A stretch of DNA of 10,747 nucleotides from Gemmatimonadota bacterium (GTDB lineage Bacteria > Gemmatimonadota > Gemmatimonadetes > Gemmatimonadales > Gemmatimonadaceae), in assembly GCA_023249395.1 (NCBI GenBank), contig JAHFCS010000030.1:1-10747 (forward strand), in the 5' to 3' direction. Of this stretch, positions 1 to 6,928 are shown piece by piece. The stretch's first letter is position 1, and each line of letters starts with the position of its first letter. The position numbers and the translations under genes were made by a program. The notes beneath the pieces are model-generated. The model was given only the letters and a program-made list of their open reading frames with translations. It had not been told where the DNA came from and searched no databases.

Positions 1-650
1 CGGCGCGCGTGACGCTGGGCGAGACTCTCGAAGCGGTTGGCTTCACCGAGGAAATCATCCCCGGTTACGTGGCGGTAAAGGAGGCAGTCTTTCCATTCAC
101 GAAGTTCCGCGAGTTCGATCCGATTCTCGGACCGGAGATGCGCTCGACCGGCGAAGTGATGGGAATATCGACGTCATTCGGCAGCGCCTTTGCCAAGGCG
201 CAGCTGGCCGCGGACAATCAGCTGCCCGATAAGGGAACGATCCTTGTGACGGTGAATGATTTCGACAAGAACGGTGTCACGCCGATCGCGCGGCGCTTCC
301 ATGAGATGGGCTTCCGGCTGCTCGCAACGCAGGGGACGGCGCGGCATCTTCGTGGACGCGGCATTCCTGTCGAAAAGATCTTCAAGGTGCACGAAGGGCG
401 GCCGCATGGAATCGACCTCATTCTGAACGGAGAAGTCCAGCTGCTGATCAACACTCCCTTCGGCAAGCACGCGCAGCAGGACGACTACACACTCAGGCAG
501 GCGGCGATCGCCCATGGCATCGCGTACACCACTACGCTTTCGGCGGCGAGCGCGGCGTGTGATGCGATTCTCTCGATGAGATCGAGAGCGCCGTCCGTGC
601 GGTCGCTGCAGGAGTGGCATGCCACTCTTGGCACGGTGGTGCCGGCATGA
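1..650 (+). CDS. carB: Carbamoyl-phosphate synthase large subunit, C-terminal part (5' truncated by window)
   Basis: CarB makes carbamoyl phosphate from bicarbonate, ATP and ammonia channelled from CarA, feeding pyrimidine and arginine synthesis in the cytoplasm. Only the last ~215 residues are here. The reading frame is open from the first complete codon (position 3) to TGA at 648-650, so the gene starts outside the window. The visible start reads through the end of the second ATP-grasp half (VKEAVFPF, then DPILGPEMRSTGEVMG, diagnostic of CarB). The MGS-like allosteric domain follows, with TVNDFDKNG, LLATQGTA, KVHEGRPHGIDLI and NTPFGK, and the protein ends in the usual VRSLQEWH region. This domain binds UMP or other effectors in known CarB proteins; effector choice cannot be read here. 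The stop overlaps the next start as ATGA, so the downstream sugar genes are probably co-transcribed with carB. Identity is secure. Confidence 0.97.
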   Translation, partial: ARVTLGETLEAVGFTEEIIPGYVAVKEAVFPFTKFREFDPILGPEMRSTGEVMGISTSFGSAFAKAQLAADNQLPDKGTILVTVNDFDKNGVTPIARRFHEMGFRLLATQGTARHLRGRGIPVEKIFKVHEGRPHGIDLILNGEVQLLINTPFGKHAQQDDYTLRQAAIAHGIAYTTTLSAASAACDAILSMRSRAPSVRSLQEWHATLGTVVPA

Positions 651-1225
651 AGTCGAGCGATGGTTTCGTGCACGAATCAGCCTACGTTGACGACGGCGCG
701 AAGATCGGTGCGGGGACAAAGATCTGGCATTTCTGCCATGTCCTTGGCGGTGCGACGATCGGCGAGCGCTGCTCGCTCGGCCAGAATGTCGTCGTGATGA
801 ACGGCGCCACCCTCGGCAACAACGTGAAGATCCAGAACAACGTGTCCATCTACGAGGGAGTCGAGCTGGAGGACGACGTCTTCTGCGGGCCGTCGATGGT
901 CTTCACCAACGTCGTGAATCCGCGGAGCCACATTTCGCGGCGAAGTGAGTACCAGCGCACGCTGGTGAGGCGCGGCTCGACAATCGGCGCGAACGCGACG
1001 ATCCTCTGCGGCACGACACTGGGCGAGTACTCGTTCATCGGCGCGGGAAGCGTCGTAACGAAGGACGTTCCGGCCTACGGGCTCGTAGTCGGCGTACCCG
1101 GCCGCCGCATCGGATGGATGTGCAAATGCGGCGTGCGTCTCCCGGACAGCGGCGAGGGAAGCTGCAAGGCATGCGGCGAGAGCTATCGCTCCCACGGCAA
1201 CTCGATCGAGCGACTGGCCCGCTGA
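647..1225 (+). CDS. wbpD: WbpD-like UDP-2-acetamido-3-amino-2,3-dideoxy-glucuronate N-acetyltransferase
   Basis: This 192-residue protein is a left-handed beta-helix (hexapeptide repeat) acyltransferase. Repeated [IV]G-type hexads run through most of it (VDDGAKIGAGTKIWHFCHV, then IGERCSLGQNVVV), and the end of the helix reads GAGSVVTKDVPAYGLVVGVPG. WbpD-type enzymes acetylate the 3-amino group of UDP-GlcNAc(3NH2)A with acetyl-CoA. The flanking wbpB-, wbpE- and wbpA-like genes support this over a generic sugar acetyltransferase. After the helix there is a C-x-C (C159, C161) and a C-x2-C (C173, C176), resembling a small zinc ribbon. I chose ATG 647 because it overlaps the carB stop as ATGA and gives the family's usual length and N terminus. 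A GTG at 614 would add 11 residues but lies inside carB. The stop TGA (1223-1225) overlaps the next ATG by one base. The exact sugar substrate is inferred from context. Confidence 0.88.
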   Translation: MKSSDGFVHESAYVDDGAKIGAGTKIWHFCHVLGGATIGERCSLGQNVVVMNGATLGNNVKIQNNVSIYEGVELEDDVFCGPSMVFTNVVNPRSHISRRSEYQRTLVRRGSTIGANATILCGTTLGEYSFIGAGSVVTKDVPAYGLVVGVPGRRIGWMCKCGVRLPDSGEGSCKACGESYRSHGNSIERLAR

Positions 1226-2268
1226 TGAGCGACGAGGCTCGGACATTCCGCATCGCGCTCGCCGGGTGCGGTCGCATCAGCAGGAATCATGTCGATGCGA
1301 TTCAGCAAATCGACGGCCTCGAGCTGGTCGCCACCTGTGACGTGATCGAGGAGCGTGCGCGGTCGATCGCTAAGCCGCTGGGAATTCCCTGGTTCACCTC
1401 GTACGAGCAGATGCTCGCGGAGGTGGACTGTGACATCGTGTCGATTGCGACACCGTCGGGATACCATCCGTCGCAGGGAGTTCTCGCCGCGAGGGCGGGA
1501 CGCCACGTCATCACCGAGAAGCCGATGGCAATCTCGCTCGAGGGCGCGGACGAGCTCGTGCAGGCATGCGACGTGGCAAAGGTCTACCTCTTCGTGGTGA
1601 AGCAGAACCGGCTCAACGCCCCCATTCAGCTCCTCAAGCGGGCAGTCGATCGCGGGCGTTTCGGCCGGCTCTACATGGCGAACTGCACCGTCAGGTGGAC
1701 ACGCCCGCAGGAGTACTACGACCAGGCGCCGTGGCGCGGGACGTGGGAGTTCGACGGTGGCGCGTTCATGAACCAGGCGTCGCACTACGTCGATCTTATC
1801 CAGTGGATCGTCGGGCCAGTGGAGAGCGTGATGGCGAAGACCGCGACGCTTGCCCGCCGCATTGAGACCGAGGACTCGGGGGTGGCGATTCTTCGCTTCC
1901 GGTCCGGCGCGCTCGGAGTGATCGAGGTGACGATGTTGACCTATCCGAAGAACATGGAGGGCTCGCTGACGATTCTCGGCGAGAAGGGGACGGTCAAGAT
2001 CGGTGGGACCGCGGTCAACAAGGTGGAGCACTGGGAATTCGCCGACAGCGATGCCGACGACGAGCTGATCCGCAGTCTCGACAGCAATCCGCCGAACGTC
2101 TACGGCTTTGGCCACGAAGGCTATTACCGGAACGTCCTCGCGGTGCTTCGCGGCGAGGCAAAGCCGGATACCGACGGGCGGGCGGGCCGGAAGTCGCTGG
2201 AGCTCATCCTCGGGATCTACGAATCGGCGAAGACCGGATGCGACGTCCCGCTGCCATTACGACGGTGA
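1225..2268 (+). CDS. wbpB: WbpB/WlbA-like UDP-GlcNAc-uronate 3-dehydrogenase (Gfo/Idh/MocA family)
   Basis: A 347-residue oxidoreductase. The N-terminal Rossmann fold begins FRIALAGCGRIS, followed by the family signature HVITEKPMA with the conserved EKP at residues 98-100. The C-terminal alpha/beta domain contains GGAFMNQASHYVDLIQW, whose H187 sits where the catalytic histidine of Gfo/Idh/MocA enzymes is expected. The late segment NVYGFGHEGYYRNVL and DGRAGRKSLEL resembles WbpB/WlbA proteins. The expected reaction is NAD-dependent oxidation of C3 of UDP-GlcNAcA to the 3-keto sugar. Characterised members keep NAD(H) bound and recycle it with 2-oxoglutarate, working in tandem with the WbpE aminotransferase encoded next. 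Start ATG 1225 overlaps the upstream stop (TGATG) and matches the family N terminus; an in-frame ATG at 1114 would add 37 residues encoded inside the acetyltransferase gene and is unlikely. Family is certain; substrate is inferred from motifs and context. Confidence 0.88.
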   Translation: MSDEARTFRIALAGCGRISRNHVDAIQQIDGLELVATCDVIEERARSIAKPLGIPWFTSYEQMLAEVDCDIVSIATPSGYHPSQGVLAARAGRHVITEKPMAISLEGADELVQACDVAKVYLFVVKQNRLNAPIQLLKRAVDRGRFGRLYMANCTVRWTRPQEYYDQAPWRGTWEFDGGAFMNQASHYVDLIQWIVGPVESVMAKTATLARRIETEDSGVAILRFRSGALGVIEVTMLTYPKNMEGSLTILGEKGTVKIGGTAVNKVEHWEFADSDADDELIRSLDSNPPNVYGFGHEGYYRNVLAVLRGEAKPDTDGRAGRKSLELILGIYESAKTGCDVPLPLRR

Positions 2269-2293
2269 ATCGGGCATCTTTCCAGGCTATGAA
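2265..2293 (+). promoter_or_regulatory. Weak candidate promoter upstream of wbpE
   Basis: A -35-like GTGAAT (2265-2270) and a -10-like TATGAA (2288-2293) are separated by 17 bp. This would place a transcription start near 2300 and a leader of about 48 nt before ATG 2348. Neither box is a strong match to the sigma-70 consensus and promoter rules for the likely phylum are poorly known. The main support is position: this is the only gap in the window with room for a normal promoter and leader. Readthrough from carB-wbpD-wbpB remains equally possible. Confidence 0.22.
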
Positions 2294-2298
2294 CAAAA

Positions 2299-2336
2299 AC
2301 TGCGTACTGCGGATTAGGCTAAGCGAACTGCGGATT
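2299..2336 (+). repeat. Short direct repeats with a dyad in the wbpB-wbpE gap
   Basis: The decamer ACTGCGGATT occurs at 2306-2315 and again at 2327-2336, a 21-bp period (about two helical turns). A third partial copy, ACTGCG, sits at 2299-2304, seven bases before the first full copy. Between the full copies lies the small dyad TTAG-G-CTAA (2314-2322). The rest of the 79-bp gap (2269-2347) holds no gene or terminator that I can see and is less GC-rich than the genes around it. The spacing would suit a regulator binding two sites on one helix face, but a chance or recombination-derived duplication is also possible. Confidence 0.45.
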
Positions 2337-2347
2337 GGTTATAGAGT

Positions 2348-3460
2348 ATGCCTGTTCCTCTTTTAGATCTCCGCGCCCAGTACGCGACGATTCGCGACGA
2401 CGTCCTGGCCGCCATTAAGAGTGTCGTCGAAGATCAGGCGTTCATCCTCGGGCGGCCCGTCGAGCAGCTCGAAAATGCCGTCGCCGAGCTGTCGGGGACT
2501 CGCTTCGCCGTCGGCTGCGCCAACGGCACCGACGCACTGCTCCTGGCGCTCAGGGCGCTCGACGTCGGCCGCGGCGACGACGTCGTGACGACGCCGTTCA
2601 CCTTCTTCGCGACTGCGGGGACGATTCATAACGTCGGCGCGCGTCCCGTTTTCGCCGACATCGATCCGGACAACTTCAATGTCTCGCCTCAGGCCATGGC
2701 GGCAGCTGTAACGCCCGCCACGAAGGCGATCATGCCGGTCGATCTGTTCGGACAGCTCGCACCGCTCGACGCAATTGGCGCTGCAATTCCCAACCTGCCC
2801 ATGATCGAGGATGCCGCGCAGTCGATTGGTGCCTCGCGCGATATCGCCGGGAAGAAGATTCGCGCCGGCGAGTCAGCCACGATCGGCACGTTCAGCTTCT
2901 TTCCCTCGAAGAACCTGGGCGGCTACGGCGACGGCGGAATGATCGTCACTCAGGACGAGTCGCTGGCAACCAGGCTGCGACGGCTTCGCGTGCACGGAGG
3001 CCTCAAGAATTACTTCCACGATGAAGTGGGGTATAACAGCCGGCTCGACGCCCTCCAGGCGGCGGTGCTGCTCGCCAAGCTCCCTCATCTCGAGAAGTGG
3101 AGCTCGGCGCGGCGGCGGAACGCAGCGTACTACGATGCGGCGTTCGCCGGGCTCGCCGAGGTGAAGACGCCGGTGATCGATCAGCAGAACGTCTCGATCT
3201 ACAACCAGTACACACTTCGCGTCGTACGACGCGACGATCTGCAGGCGCATCTCAAGGCGAAGGGTATCGGCAACTCGATCTACTATCCGTTGCCGCTGCA
3301 CCTCCAGCCGTGCTTCGCCTATCTGGGATATCGCGAGGGCGCCTGTCCCGAGAGCGAGAAAGCGGCGAAGGAGGTCCTGTCGCTCCCGATCTATCCGGAG
3401 CTCACTGAAGGTCAGCTTGACGAGGTTGCAGGCGCGGTGAGGGAATTCTATGGGCACTGA
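2348..3460 (+). CDS. wbpE: WbpE-like UDP-3-oxo-sugar aminotransferase (DegT/DnrJ/EryC1/StrS family)
   Basis: A 370-residue PLP-dependent sugar aminotransferase, full length for the family. The N terminus PLLDLRAQY is typical. The cofactor region follows: CANGTDALLLAL (phosphate binding), PFTFFATA, IEDAAQSIGA (D155 contacts the pyridine nitrogen), and TFSFFPSKNLGGYGDGG with the Schiff-base lysine K188. WbpE-type enzymes transfer an amino group from glutamate to C3 of UDP-3-keto-GlcNAcA, yielding UDP-GlcNAc(3NH2)A. The 2-oxoglutarate released can recycle the NADH bound to the WbpB partner. Other DegT members act on different keto sugars, so the assignment leans on the adjacent wbpA, wbpB and wbpD homologues. 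ATG 2348 fits the family start, but no good Shine-Dalgarno is visible: only GAG at 2344-2346, too close to the start. The 3' end overlaps the next gene by 11 bp, implying translational coupling. Confidence 0.9.
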   Translation: MPVPLLDLRAQYATIRDDVLAAIKSVVEDQAFILGRPVEQLENAVAELSGTRFAVGCANGTDALLLALRALDVGRGDDVVTTPFTFFATAGTIHNVGARPVFADIDPDNFNVSPQAMAAAVTPATKAIMPVDLFGQLAPLDAIGAAIPNLPMIEDAAQSIGASRDIAGKKIRAGESATIGTFSFFPSKNLGGYGDGGMIVTQDESLATRLRRLRVHGGLKNYFHDEVGYNSRLDALQAAVLLAKLPHLEKWSSARRRNAAYYDAAFAGLAEVKTPVIDQQNVSIYNQYTLRVVRRDDLQAHLKAKGIGNSIYYPLPLHLQPCFAYLGYREGACPESEKAAKEVLSLPIYPELTEGQLDEVAGAVREFYGH

Positions 3461-4817
3461 TAAGAAAACCGGCGGGAACACGATGAAGGAGCGGCTGCTT
3501 GCGAAGCTGGTCGAGCGGAACGCCTGCATCGGCGTCGTCGGTCTCGGGTACGTCGGCTTGCCGCTGGCGCTCGAGTTCGCGAAGGTAGGCTTCCACGTCA
3601 TCGGCTACGACGTGACCGAGAACGTCGTCACCGGCCTTATGCGCGGCGAGTCGCACATCAAGGACGTGCCGACGGCCGAGATTGCCGAGCTCGTTGCCGA
3701 AGGAAAGTTCGAGGCGACGACGGAAGAGTCGCGTCTCCGCGAGACGGATGCGATCCTGATCGCGGTGCCAACGCCTCTTGCAAAGACGCGCGATCCCGAC
3801 ATGAGCTACGTGATCGCGGCGGCCGACGCCATCGCCCGGAACTGTCACCCGGGTCTTCTGATCGTGCTCGAGAGCACGACCTATCCCGGGACGACGCGCG
3901 ATCTGATGCAACCCAAGCTCGAGGCGGCGGGACTCACTGTGGGCGAGGATGTGTTCCTCGCATTCAGTCCAGAGCGCGTCGATCCGGGCAATCCGGTCTG
4001 GAACACAAAGAACACGCCGAAAGTCGTCGGTGGAATAAGCCCTGCATGTACGGAAGTGGCGACAGCGCTCTACGCTTCGTGCCTCGAGACGATCGTGCCG
4101 GTATCGAGCACGGAGACAGCGGAGCTTGTGAAGCTGCTGGAGAATACGTTCCGGTCGGTGAACATCGGCCTCGTCAACGAGATGCAGATCGTCTGCGACA
4201 AACTGGGAGTCAACGTCTGGGAAGTGATCGAAGCCGCCGCGACGAAGCCATTCGGGTTCATGAAGTTCACTCCCGGCCCGGGGATTGGCGGACACTGTAT
4301 TCCGCTCGACCCGCATTACCTCGCGTGGAAGATGCGGACCCTGAACTACAAGACGCGGTTCATCGATCTCGCGAGCGAGATCAACAGCGAGATGCCGGCG
4401 CTCGTCGTTCAGCGTGTGGACCAGGCGCTGAACGAAAAGCGGAAACCGGTGAACGGGAGCCGGATCCTTGTCCTCGGCGTCGCCTACAAGCGCGACATCG
4501 ACGACATGCGTGAAAGCCCTGCGCTCGACGTCATCCGTATGCTCGAGGAGCGCGGCGCGGACGTCGTTTATCACGATCCGCATGTCGCCTCGTTTCGTGA
4601 GGACGGGCACGAACGTTTCAGTGTTCCGTTCACCGACGCCGAGCTGGCGAGAGCCGACGCCGTCGTCATCATCACCGATCACACGGCGGTGGACTACCAG
4701 CGGGTGGTGGACCTCGCGGCGGCGGTGGTGGACACGAGAAACGCCACCGCCGGCCTCGTGCGCGGCGGCAGCGGAACCGGCGCCGAGAAATCGGCGCCTG
4801 ACATGGCAATTGCGTGA
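3450..4817 (+). CDS. wbpA: WbpA-like UDP-N-acetyl-D-glucosamine 6-dehydrogenase
   Basis: A 455-residue nucleotide-sugar dehydrogenase that oxidises C6 of UDP-GlcNAc to UDP-GlcNAcA with two NAD+. The N-terminal NAD-binding fold has GLGYVG at residues 31-36. The catalytic cysteine is C283 in GPGIGGHCIPLDPHYLAWK, and the C-terminal UDP-binding domain shows VAYKRDIDDMRESPALDVI. The LP after GLGYVG, and HCIPLDP in place of SCFPKD, separate it from the UDP-glucose dehydrogenase next door and resemble WbpA-type enzymes. ATG 3450 is preceded by a good GAGGG-type ribosome site (within 3438-3443) and overlaps wbpE by 11 bp; ATG 3483 is an alternative that removes 11 polar residues. The last ~25 residues are a Gly/Ala/Ser-rich tail beyond the conserved domain. 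This should be the first step of the four-step route; C6 specificity for GlcNAc rather than GalNAc is inferred. Confidence 0.9.
   Translation: MGTDKKTGGNTMKERLLAKLVERNACIGVVGLGYVGLPLALEFAKVGFHVIGYDVTENVVTGLMRGESHIKDVPTAEIAELVAEGKFEATTEESRLRETDAILIAVPTPLAKTRDPDMSYVIAAADAIARNCHPGLLIVLESTTYPGTTRDLMQPKLEAAGLTVGEDVFLAFSPERVDPGNPVWNTKNTPKVVGGISPACTEVATALYASCLETIVPVSSTETAELVKLLENTFRSVNIGLVNEMQIVCDKLGVNVWEVIEAAATKPFGFMKFTPGPGIGGHCIPLDPHYLAWKMRTLNYKTRFIDLASEINSEMPALVVQRVDQALNEKRKPVNGSRILVLGVAYKRDIDDMRESPALDVIRMLEERGADVVYHDPHVASFREDGHERFSVPFTDAELARADAVVIITDHTAVDYQRVVDLAAAVVDTRNATAGLVRGGSGTGAEKSAPDMAIA
4779..4798 (+). promoter_or_regulatory. Perfect 8-bp GAAA-loop hairpin at the 3' end of wbpA
   Basis: GGCGCCGA (4779-4786) and its exact complement TCGGCGCC (4791-4798) flank the four-base loop GAAA (4787-4790), a GNRA-type tetraloop. 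It lies in the codons for the variable tail of WbpA, 16 nt before the stop and 34 nt before the ugd start. No run of T follows, so it is not a standard intrinsic terminator. It could stabilise the upstream mRNA, mark a processing site, or affect translation of ugd, which lacks an obvious Shine-Dalgarno. The inverted repeat is directly visible; any role is inference. Confidence 0.5.
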
Positions 4818-4832
4818 ACCTCAACTGAATCA

Positions 4833-6176
4833 ATGAACATTTCAGTAGTTGGAACCGGATATGTCGGTCTCGTCGTGGGCGCATGCCTCGCGGAAACCGG
4901 CAATGATGTTGTCTGTGCCGACGTCGTCGAGTCGAAGATCGAGGGTCTGAAGCGGAATGTCCTTCCGATCTACGAACCCGGACTCGAGGATCTCGTCGAG
5001 CGGAATCAGCAGGACGGCAGGCTCCGCTTCACCACCGACATCGGGGCCGCCATTGCGTCGGCCGACGTTCTGTTCGTCGCCGTCGGCACCCCGCCCGACG
5101 AGGACGGCTCGGCGGATCTCCAGCATGTGCTGGCCGTGGCCCGTGAGGTGGGCAAGCACATGGCACGGGAGATGGTGATCGTCACCAAGTCCACCGTGCC
5201 GGTAGGGACGGCAGTCAAGGTCGCAGCCGAGATCAGGAAAACAGCGCGATTCCCCTTCCACATGTGCAGCAATCCCGAGTTCCTCAAGGAAGGTGCGGCG
5301 GTCGACGACTTCATGAAGCCCGACAGGGTAGTCCTCGGAGTGGCGAGCGAGTTCGCACGCGACATGATGGCGGAGATCTATTCGCCGTTCGTGCGCACGG
5401 GAAACCCGATCATCTTCATGGACATCGCATCGGCCGAAATGACGAAATACGCGGCCAACGCGATGCTGGCGACGCGCATCTCGTTCATGAACGAGATCGC
5501 GAATCTCTGCGAGCTCGTCGGTGCCAACGTGGACATGGTAAGGAAGGGAATCGGCAGCGACTCGAGGATCGGTCACTCGTTTCTCTTCCCGGGGCCCGGC
5601 TACGGAGGGTCGTGTTTCCCCAAGGACGTGAAGGCACTCGTGCGAACCGGCGCGGAGATGGGAATGGGGCTCCAGGTGCTGTCGGCCGTCGAGGAAGTGA
5701 ACGGGAGACAGAAGCTCAGGCTCGGCGAGAAGCTTCGGGAGGCCCTTGGCGACGACCTCAGCGGGATGCACATCGCGATCTGGGGATTGGCGTTCAAGCC
5801 GCAGACAGACGACATGCGTGACGCGCCGTCACTGACGCTGATCGAGGATCTGCTCACCGCCGGAGCGACCGTCTGCGGTCACGACCCGGCCGCGATGAAG
5901 CAAGCGCGCCACCGCCTCGGGGACAGGATCCGGTACGCCGAGACCAACTACGACGCGCTGGAGAAGGCAGACGCGCTGGTCGTGGTGACGGATTGGAACG
6001 AGTACCGGCACCCGGACTTCGCGCGGGTCAAGGCGTCGCTGAGGCGGCCGCTGGTAGTCGACGGCAGGAATCTCTACGACCCCGACAAGATGCGGGAGCT
6101 GGGAATCAGCTACTACTCGATTGGGCGCGTCGCGCGTGAACAACCCGCCCCGCCGAGGGTAGGAGAATACGCATGA
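4833..6176 (+). CDS. ugd: UDP-glucose 6-dehydrogenase
   Basis: A 447-residue enzyme that converts UDP-glucose to UDP-glucuronic acid with two NAD+, supplying acidic sugars for envelope polysaccharides. The N-terminal NAD fold opens with VVGTGYVGLVVGACLAE (GTGYVG at residues 7-12). The central part has SNPEFLKEGAAVDDFMKPDR, a UDP-glucose dehydrogenase hallmark. The catalytic cysteine is C261 in GPGYGGSCFPKDVKAL, and the C-terminal domain has WGLAFKPQTDDMRDAPS. Length is normal. It starts 15 bp after the wbpA stop and ends with an ATGA overlap to bamD. No clear Shine-Dalgarno precedes ATG 4833. It is a distant paralogue of the neighbour, not a recent tandem copy: the active-site motifs differ. 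UDP-GlcA is not an intermediate of the GlcNAc3NAcA route, so it probably feeds a second uronic acid into the same or another glycan. Confidence 0.95.
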   Translation: MNISVVGTGYVGLVVGACLAETGNDVVCADVVESKIEGLKRNVLPIYEPGLEDLVERNQQDGRLRFTTDIGAAIASADVLFVAVGTPPDEDGSADLQHVLAVAREVGKHMAREMVIVTKSTVPVGTAVKVAAEIRKTARFPFHMCSNPEFLKEGAAVDDFMKPDRVVLGVASEFARDMMAEIYSPFVRTGNPIIFMDIASAEMTKYAANAMLATRISFMNEIANLCELVGANVDMVRKGIGSDSRIGHSFLFPGPGYGGSCFPKDVKALVRTGAEMGMGLQVLSAVEEVNGRQKLRLGEKLREALGDDLSGMHIAIWGLAFKPQTDDMRDAPSLTLIEDLLTAGATVCGHDPAAMKQARHRLGDRIRYAETNYDALEKADALVVVTDWNEYRHPDFARVKASLRRPLVVDGRNLYDPDKMRELGISYYSIGRVAREQPAPPRVGEYA

Positions 6177-6925
6177 GACTCAGGCGTGTTCTGGTCGTTA
6201 TGGCGCTGCTGGCCGGTGCGTGCAGGCCGGCGTTCAACGCGGCGACATATCCGGACATGAACACGCTCTCCAAGGCGGCGATGGCCCAATACGACGCGAA
6301 GCATTACGACAATGCCGCGAAAGCATTCGAGCGATTGACGACGGAGCTTCCGGCGCGCGATCCACGCATGCCGACCGCCCTTTTCTTCCTGGGAAAGTCG
6401 CAGGACAAGAACGGCGACCGCCTGCTGGCGGCCAAGACCTATAGCCGAATCTACGAACAGTTTCCGGAAGACACCCTGGCCGACGACGGTTTGTTCTATT
6501 CGGGCCTCGCCTATCAGTCGATGTGGCGAAAGCCGGTTCTAGATGCGCAGTACGGAGAATCCGCGTTGACGCAATTCCAGACATTTCTCGCCTTGTATCC
6601 AAACTCGCCGCTCATGCCGCGCGTTGGTGAGCAGATGGCGAAGCTCGACGAGTGGTTTGCGACAAAGGACTACGAGACGGGGACGCACTATCTGAAGCGT
6701 AAGGCGTACGACTCGGCGATCATCTACTACAAGGATGTGATCCGACTGCATCCCGCCGCTCCCAGGACACGAGACGCGTATCTCCGGCTCCACGAGGCGT
6801 ACCTGGCGATCAATTACAAGGATGACGCCCGCGATCTCTGTGACGCGGCGCGCAAGGTGTATCCGTCCGACCGGGATATCGCGCGCCAATGTGGGCCAGC
6901 GGCGGCGCCGGTCGCCTCCCACTAG
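6173..6925 (+). CDS. bamD: BamD-like outer-membrane assembly lipoprotein
   Basis: A 250-residue predicted lipoprotein. A short basic start (MRLRR), a hydrophobic stretch (VLVVMALL) and a lipobox ending AGAC place the lipidated cysteine at C17, so the mature protein should be anchored in the outer membrane facing the periplasm. The remainder is helical TPR-like repeats (for example YDAKHYDNAAKAFERL, YLKRKAYDSAIIYYKDVI, and a central FFLGKSQDKNGDRLLAAKTY), the architecture of BamD (YfiO), which partners BamA in folding outer-membrane beta-barrels. Length is close to BamD (~245). The start is well supported by AGGAG at 6161-6165, 7 nt upstream, and the start overlaps the ugd stop (ATGA). It ends in a short Ala/Pro-rich tail and TAG at 6923-6925. 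Another TPR lipoprotein is possible, but the size, lipobox and repeat pattern favour BamD. Confidence 0.85.
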   Translation: MRLRRVLVVMALLAGACRPAFNAATYPDMNTLSKAAMAQYDAKHYDNAAKAFERLTTELPARDPRMPTALFFLGKSQDKNGDRLLAAKTYSRIYEQFPEDTLADDGLFYSGLAYQSMWRKPVLDAQYGESALTQFQTFLALYPNSPLMPRVGEQMAKLDEWFATKDYETGTHYLKRKAYDSAIIYYKDVIRLHPAAPRTRDAYLRLHEAYLAINYKDDARDLCDAARKVYPSDRDIARQCGPAAAPVASH

Positions 6926-6928
6926 GCT

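Noticed and set aside
614..646. Upstream GTG start for the wbpD-like gene
   Set aside because: It would add 11 residues not expected from the family and extend the overlap into carB; ATG 647 gives the ATGA junction and the usual N terminus.
1114..1224. Upstream ATG start for the wbpB-like gene
   Set aside because: The added 37 residues are an out-of-frame reading of the acetyltransferase C terminus; the Rossmann motif begins shortly after ATG 1225.
2340..2345. TATAGA as a -10 box for wbpE
   Set aside because: It would place the transcript start inside or after the start codon, so it cannot serve this gene in a normal way; the leaderless distance also does not fit.
4700..4780. GGC/GGT-rich run near the wbpA 3' end as a microsatellite-like repeat
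   Set aside because: It is irregular, with no fixed unit, and is explained by Ala/Val/Gly codons in a high-GC gene.
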